This document shows, in pieces, positions 51,736-55,363 of a DNA stretch of 55,363 nt. The DNA lies in the NCBI GenBank assembly GCA_964563885.1, contig CAZLYX010000006.1, positions 1 through 55,363 on the forward strand, written 5' to 3'. This stretch comes from CAZLYX01 sp964563885 (GTDB taxonomy: Bacteria; Pseudomonadota; Gammaproteobacteria; Burkholderiales; Neisseriaceae). Position 1 is the first letter of the stretch; each line of letters starts with the position of its first letter. Below the pieces are notes generated by a model. That model did no database searches and was not told the origin of the DNA. It saw only the letters and a program-made list of their open reading frames with translations. A program made the translations under genes and the position numbers.

Positions 51736-54030
51736 ATGGCAAAAAACCTGCTTATTGTGGAATCACCTTCCAAAGCCAAAACCCTTAAAAAATATCTCGG
51801 TAGCGATTTTGAGATATTGGCTTCTTACGGCCATGTTCGTGATTTGGTTCCTAAAAATGGTGCGGTAGATCCAGAAAATGATTTTGCGATGAAATATCAG
51901 CTGGTTGCGCGCAACAGTAAACATATTGATGCGATTGTGGCGGCGGCAAAAGAGGCGGAAAACCTGTATCTTGCAACTGACCCGGATAGAGAGGGTGAGG
52001 CCATTTCTTGGCATTTGCAGGAAATCCTTAAATCAAAGCGCGGTCTCAAAAATCTTAAGGCGCAGCGTGTTGTGTTTCATGAGATTACTAAAAGTGCCGT
52101 ATTAGAAGCGATTGCCAATCCGCGTGAATTAGAAGTGAATCTAGTTGATGCACAGCAAGCACGACGGGCGCTGGATTATTTGGTGGGTTTTAACTTATCC
52201 CCTTTGTTGTGGAAGAAAATTCGTCGCGGACTTTCTGCTGGTCGCGTTCAAAGCCCAGCATTGCGGTTGATTTGCGAGCGTGAAAACGAAATCAAAGCTT
52301 TTGTAACACAGGAGTATTGGTCTGTTCACATGGATAGCCATAAAGGTCGTTCCAAGTTCACTGCTAAGCTAACTCATTGGAAGGGCGATAAACTAGAGCA
52401 ATTCTCGCTACCAGATGAAATCAGTCAAGCTGATGTGTTAAAAGGCTTGGAGGGCGTTAGCGCCGAAGTAACACAAGTTGAAAAGAAAAAGCGCAGCCGC
52501 AATCCAGCCGCTCCGTTTACCACGTCAACTATGCAGCAAGAGGCTGTGCGTAAACTGGGCATGACTACTGACCGCACGATGCGTACCGCACAGCAATTAT
52601 ATGAAGGTGTTGACGTTGGCCAGGGCGCAACGGGCTTGATTACATATATGCGTACTGATAGTTTGACGCTGTCAAATGAAGCATTAACCGAAATTCGCCA
52701 TTATATTGAAAATAAAATTGGCCCAGATTATCTGCCTAAAGAGGCTAAGCTATACAAAACTAAAGCTAAAAATGCTCAAGAAGCGCATGAGGCGATTCGT
52801 CCTACTTCTGTTTATCGCACCCCCGAAGCAGTAAAGCCTTTTTTAACCGCTGATCAATTTCGCCTTTATCAAATGATTTGGCAGCGTTCACTTGCCTGTC
52901 AAATGGCGCCTGCAAAATTTGATACTACTACCGTAGACATCAGCGCCGGCGAAGGCATGTTCCGTGTTACTGGGCAAGTTCAAACATTTGCTGGTTTTCT
53001 CAGTGTTTATGAAGAAGGCCAAGATGACGCTGAAGATGATGATGAGAATAAAAAGCTACCTGAAATGGCGGCCGGAGACGTGTTGCCAGTAGATAAACTA
53101 TATGGCGAACAGCACTTTACTCAAGCGCCGCCTCGTTACTCTGAAGCCACTTTGGTAAAAGTTTTAGAAGAGTATGGCATTGGTCGTCCGTCTACTTATG
53201 CCAGCATTATCTCTACGCTAAAAGATCGAGAATATGTAACGTTGGAACAAAAAAGATTCATGCCAACAGATACTGGCGATATTGTTAATAAATTTTTAAC
53301 AGAGCATTTTGCACAATACGTAGACTATCATTTTACAGCGAAACTAGAAGACCAACTTGATGACATTGCCAGCGGCAAGCGCCAATGGATACCAGTTTTA
53401 AGCCAGTTTTGGAAAGGCTTTCATAAGCAAGTAGAAGAAAAAGAAGGCATTGAGCGCGCAAAAATAACCACAGAAGAGCTAGAAGAAATTTGTCCTAAGT
53501 GCAGCAATCACAAGTTACAAATTAAATTTGGTAAACGAGGTCGTTTTATTGCTTGTCCAGGTTATCCTGAATGTGATTACACTCGAAATGTTGGTGAAAC
53601 AGCGGAAGATGCAGCTAAAGAAGCTGAAGAGCCAACAGTAGTTGAGGGGCGAGAATGTCCGAAATGTGCTGGACAGCTTGTGTATAAAAAAGGACGGTTT
53701 GGTAAATTTATTGGATGCAGTAATTATCCGAAATGCAAACATATCGAACCATTAGAAAAGCCTAAAGATACAGGAGTAGGTTGTCCTAAGTGCAGTAAAG
53801 GACAGCTAATAGAAAGAAAATCACGTTATGGCAAGCTATTTTATAGCTGTGAAACCTATCCTGATTGCGATTACGCAACTTGGAATCTGCCGATTGCCGA
53901 AACATGTCCTAAGTGTCAGTGGCCAGTGCTGACCATTAAAACCACTAAACGCCGAGGTACGGAAAAAGTTTGCCCACAGAAGGAGTGCGGGTGGTCAGAG
54001 CAAATTGAGCCACCTGCTCCTAAAGAGTAA
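51736..54030 (+). CDS. topA: DNA topoisomerase I
   Basis: A 764-residue type IA topoisomerase that relaxes negative supercoils. The Toprim domain has LLIVESPSKAKTL at the N-terminus and DPDREGEAISWHL. The catalytic tyrosine is Tyr304 (ITYMRTDSLTL). The C-terminus carries four cysteine-rich zinc ribbons, each of CPKC...C(x4-5)C type, from about residue 585 to 757. It follows smg, as in other Proteobacteria. The ribosome binding site is weak. A near-DUS lies inside at about 53056. Confidence 0.97.
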   Translation: MAKNLLIVESPSKAKTLKKYLGSDFEILASYGHVRDLVPKNGAVDPENDFAMKYQLVARNSKHIDAIVAAAKEAENLYLATDPDREGEAISWHLQEILKSKRGLKNLKAQRVVFHEITKSAVLEAIANPRELEVNLVDAQQARRALDYLVGFNLSPLLWKKIRRGLSAGRVQSPALRLICERENEIKAFVTQEYWSVHMDSHKGRSKFTAKLTHWKGDKLEQFSLPDEISQADVLKGLEGVSAEVTQVEKKKRSRNPAAPFTTSTMQQEAVRKLGMTTDRTMRTAQQLYEGVDVGQGATGLITYMRTDSLTLSNEALTEIRHYIENKIGPDYLPKEAKLYKTKAKNAQEAHEAIRPTSVYRTPEAVKPFLTADQFRLYQMIWQRSLACQMAPAKFDTTTVDISAGEGMFRVTGQVQTFAGFLSVYEEGQDDAEDDDENKKLPEMAAGDVLPVDKLYGEQHFTQAPPRYSEATLVKVLEEYGIGRPSTYASIISTLKDREYVTLEQKRFMPTDTGDIVNKFLTEHFAQYVDYHFTAKLEDQLDDIASGKRQWIPVLSQFWKGFHKQVEEKEGIERAKITTEELEEICPKCSNHKLQIKFGKRGRFIACPGYPECDYTRNVGETAEDAAKEAEEPTVVEGRECPKCAGQLVYKKGRFGKFIGCSNYPKCKHIEPLEKPKDTGVGCPKCSKGQLIERKSRYGKLFYSCETYPDCDYATWNLPIAETCPKCQWPVLTIKTTKRRGTEKVCPQKECGWSEQIEPPAPKE

Positions 54031-54036
54031 GCTTTT

Positions 54037-54088
54037 GAGAGCAAAACAAGGCTACCTGAAAGGATTCAGGTAGCCTTGTTTTGCTCTC
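54037..54088 (+). terminator. topA terminator: 24-bp stem built around a DUS pair
   Basis: Arms 54037-54060 and 54065-54088 are perfectly complementary over 24 bp, with a 4-base loop; the inner 12 bp are the DUS pair. It is the longest DUS hairpin in the window. Confidence 0.85.
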
Positions 54089-54164
54089 ATATAATAAAAT
54101 TGATGCGCACGATAAAAGTTAGGTAATAAGTGTTAATTAAAAAAACCGATAAGGATAGATAGGT

Positions 54165-54728
54165 ATGAAAAAAAGCCAGCATAGTAATCAAGTGAGAATT
54201 ATTGGCGGGCAAAACCGTGGCCGAAAACTTATCTTCTCAGATGCAGATGGTTTGCGTCCTACACCAGATAGCGTCCGTGAGCGATTGTTTAATTGGTTGG
54301 GGCAAGATCTTGCTGGTATGGAGGTGCTAGATTTATTCAGTGGTAGCGGAGCGTTAGGGTTTGAGGCGCATTCTCGACATGCAAAGCACGTTATAATGAT
54401 AGACAATAATCAACAGACTGTGCAGAATTTGCAACAGAATGCTCGGGTGTTGGGTGCTCAAGTAGAAATTATCCAGAAAGATAGTTTGGCTTATTTAACA
54501 TCATGCTCTAGTCAGTATGATCTAGTGTTGCTTGATCCCCCATTCGCTTGGGATGAATGGTCAGTGTTGTTTAGCCAGCTGGAACAGCATTTGAAAGCTA
54601 ATGCTAAGGTGTATATAGAGGCCGGATGCTTGCCAAGTTTTCCAGCTTATTTAAGCCCTTATAAGCAAGGTAAAACAGGTCAAAGTCTGTATGTTTTATT
54701 GGAAAATAAAATAGCCGTTACAGAGTAA
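54165..54728 (+). CDS. rsmD: 16S rRNA (guanine(966)-N(2))-methyltransferase RsmD
   Basis: A 187-residue methyltransferase. IIGGQNRGRKLIFSDADGLRPTPDSVRERLFNWLG is the family start, VLDLFSGSGALGFEAHSRHA binds SAM, and LLDPPFAWDEW carries the DPPF catalytic motif. AAGGA lies before the ATG. Confidence 0.94.
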   Translation: MKKSQHSNQVRIIGGQNRGRKLIFSDADGLRPTPDSVRERLFNWLGQDLAGMEVLDLFSGSGALGFEAHSRHAKHVIMIDNNQQTVQNLQQNARVLGAQVEIIQKDSLAYLTSCSSQYDLVLLDPPFAWDEWSVLFSQLEQHLKANAKVYIEAGCLPSFPAYLSPYKQGKTGQSLYVLLENKIAVTE

Positions 54729-54831
54729 TGATGAGCTACTAATGAAGCCTTGATTGAGGGCAAATACAGAGTATCCACAGCTTATGCTATAATTTTAAAA
54801 TATTAAAAATTGATTGTTTAAGGATTGTAAA

Positions 54832-55083
54832 ATGTCACTCTTTATTACTGACGAATGCATCAATTGTGATGTATGTGAGCCCGAGTGTCCTAATGACGCA
54901 ATTTACCAAGGTGATGAAATTTATGAAATACATCCTCACCTTTGTACTCAGTGTGTAGGGCACTACGATGAGCCGCAATGTATTTTAGTTTGCCCAGTAG
55001 ATTGTATTTTAGTTGATCAAGAGCGTCCTGAAACACCAGAACAGCTTCAAATTAAATACGAACAGCTGGTAGCCAACAAATAA
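54832..55083 (+). CDS. YfhL family 2[4Fe-4S] ferredoxin
   Basis: An 83-residue bacterial-type ferredoxin with two cluster motifs: Cys9/12/15/19 (CINCDVCEPECP) and Cys38/41/50/54 (CTQCVGHYDEPQCILVCP). The eight-residue insert between Cys41 and Cys50 is typical of the YfhL/Alvin type, which has unusually low and unequal potentials. ATG 54832 follows AAGGA. An AT-only hairpin (55110-55135) may terminate it. Confidence 0.92.
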   Translation: MSLFITDECINCDVCEPECPNDAIYQGDEIYEIHPHLCTQCVGHYDEPQCILVCPVDCILVDQERPETPEQLQIKYEQLVANK

Positions 55084-55139
55084 AATCATTTTAAAATGAT
55101 GTAATTATGTAATTAAAAAATTATTTTTTTAATTAGGGC

Positions 55140-55168
55140 TTGACGACTATAAGCCAAATGGCTATTAT
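55140..55168 (+). promoter_or_regulatory. sigma-70 promoter of the tRNA cluster
   Basis: TTGACG (55140-55145), a 17-bp spacer and TATTAT (55163-55168), placed 13 bases before tRNA-Tyr and followed by CGCAATC, as expected for a strong stable-RNA promoter. Confidence 0.8.
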
Positions 55169-55181
55169 CGCAATCTCTTTT

Positions 55182-55265
55182 GGAGGGATTCCCGAGTGGT
55201 TAAAGGGGGCAGACTGTAAATCTGCTGCGTGAGCTTCGAAGGTTCGAATCCTTCTCCCTCCACCA
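55182..55265 (+). tRNA. tRNA-Tyr (anticodon GTA)
   Basis: Acceptor arms GGAGGGA (55182-55188) and TCCCTCC (55255-55261) pair; discriminator A and an encoded CCA follow. The anticodon stem GCAGA/TCTGC encloses CTGTAAA, giving anticodon GTA. A long variable arm marks it as class II, and GGTTCGAATCC is the T-arm. Confidence 0.97.
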
Positions 55266-55299
55266 AATTTACACTTACTTGCAATGTATAAGTAAGTAC

Positions 55300-55363
55300 G
55301 CGGGTGTGGCTCAATGGTAGAGCAGAAGCCTTCCAAGCTTACGGTGAGGGTTCGATTCCCTTC
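55300..55363 (+). tRNA. tRNA-Gly (anticodon TCC), 3' end outside window
   Basis: Starts GCGGGTG; the D-loop has GGCTCAATGGTAGAGC, the anticodon loop is CTTCCAA (anticodon TCC), and the T-arm GAGGGTTCGATTCCCTTC follows; the acceptor 3' strand is cut off. The outermost pair of the anticodon stem looks mismatched (G-A). In related genomes a tRNA-Thr and tuf come next. Confidence 0.92.

Noticed and set aside
1..55363. CRISPR array suggested by the recurring 12-mer
   Set aside because: Copies are scattered, in both orientations, inside genes and without regular spacing; they are uptake sequences.

Overview
The window is a stretch of core chromosome from a low-GC member of the family Neisseriaceae (Betaproteobacteria). 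Two things point there. First, the 12-mer AGGCTACCTGAA, or its reverse complement TTCAGGTAGCCT, recurs dozens of times, singly inside genes and as inverted pairs behind genes. This is the DNA uptake sequence dialect known from Eikenella (AG-eikDUS). Second, the gene orders minC-minD-minE-oxyR, nuoA-N followed by a DUF2818 gene, def-fmt-rsmB-DUF4390-ntrY-ntrX, and dprA-smg-topA fit this group. The base composition is AT-rich, unlike Eikenella itself, so a low-GC relative such as Snodgrassella is a reasonable guess, but the genus is not proven. Three 100-N blocks (5703-5802, 9998-10097, 33476-33575) show a draft scaffold; they cut prfB/ydcF, comF and thiO.

Layout. 1-1844: the end of a 3-hydroxybutyrate dehydrogenase gene and a patatin-like phospholipase (+). 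1973-10234: mnmE, purB, a ydcF-like gene, prfB with its programmed +1 frameshift, a patatin-like lipoprotein, bioC-like and bioH (all -), then comF (+), whose start codon overlaps that of bioH. 10297-11375: trmL and an rlpA-like gene (+). 11833-26126: the complete 14-gene respiratory complex I operon nuoABCDEFGHIJKLMN (+), followed by a DUF2818 membrane protein and proB. 28030-30828: oxyR and the division-site operon minCDE (-). 30911-38595: a DUF2520 protein (+), a glyoxalase-fold protein, thiG, thiO, a small membrane protein, the photolyase phrB and thiC under a TPP riboswitch (all -). 39311-45311: a glycine-zipper lipoprotein (+), a TerC-family protein, the two-component pair ntrX/ntrY and a DUF4390 protein (-). 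45277-48031: rsmB, fmt and def (-). 48197-54728: a LysM protein, dprA, smg, topA and rsmD (+). 54832-end: a 2[4Fe-4S] ferredoxin and a tRNA cluster (Tyr, then a Gly gene cut by the window edge).

The genes serve central functions: aerobic energy generation (nuo), redox sensing (ntrYX, oxyR), thiamine and biotin synthesis, translation (prfB, mnmE, trmL, fmt, def, rsmB, rsmD, tRNAs), division-site placement (min), DNA topology and repair (topA, phrB) and natural transformation (dprA, comF and the uptake sequences). No phage, insertion sequence, CRISPR array, toxin-antitoxin or defence island is visible. I found no new multi-gene system. The most informative points are the uptake-sequence landscape, the thiC riboswitch with a hairpin over its ribosome binding site, the RF2 frameshift, an NtrX whose AAA+ domain is degenerate, and the shared start site of bioH and comF.
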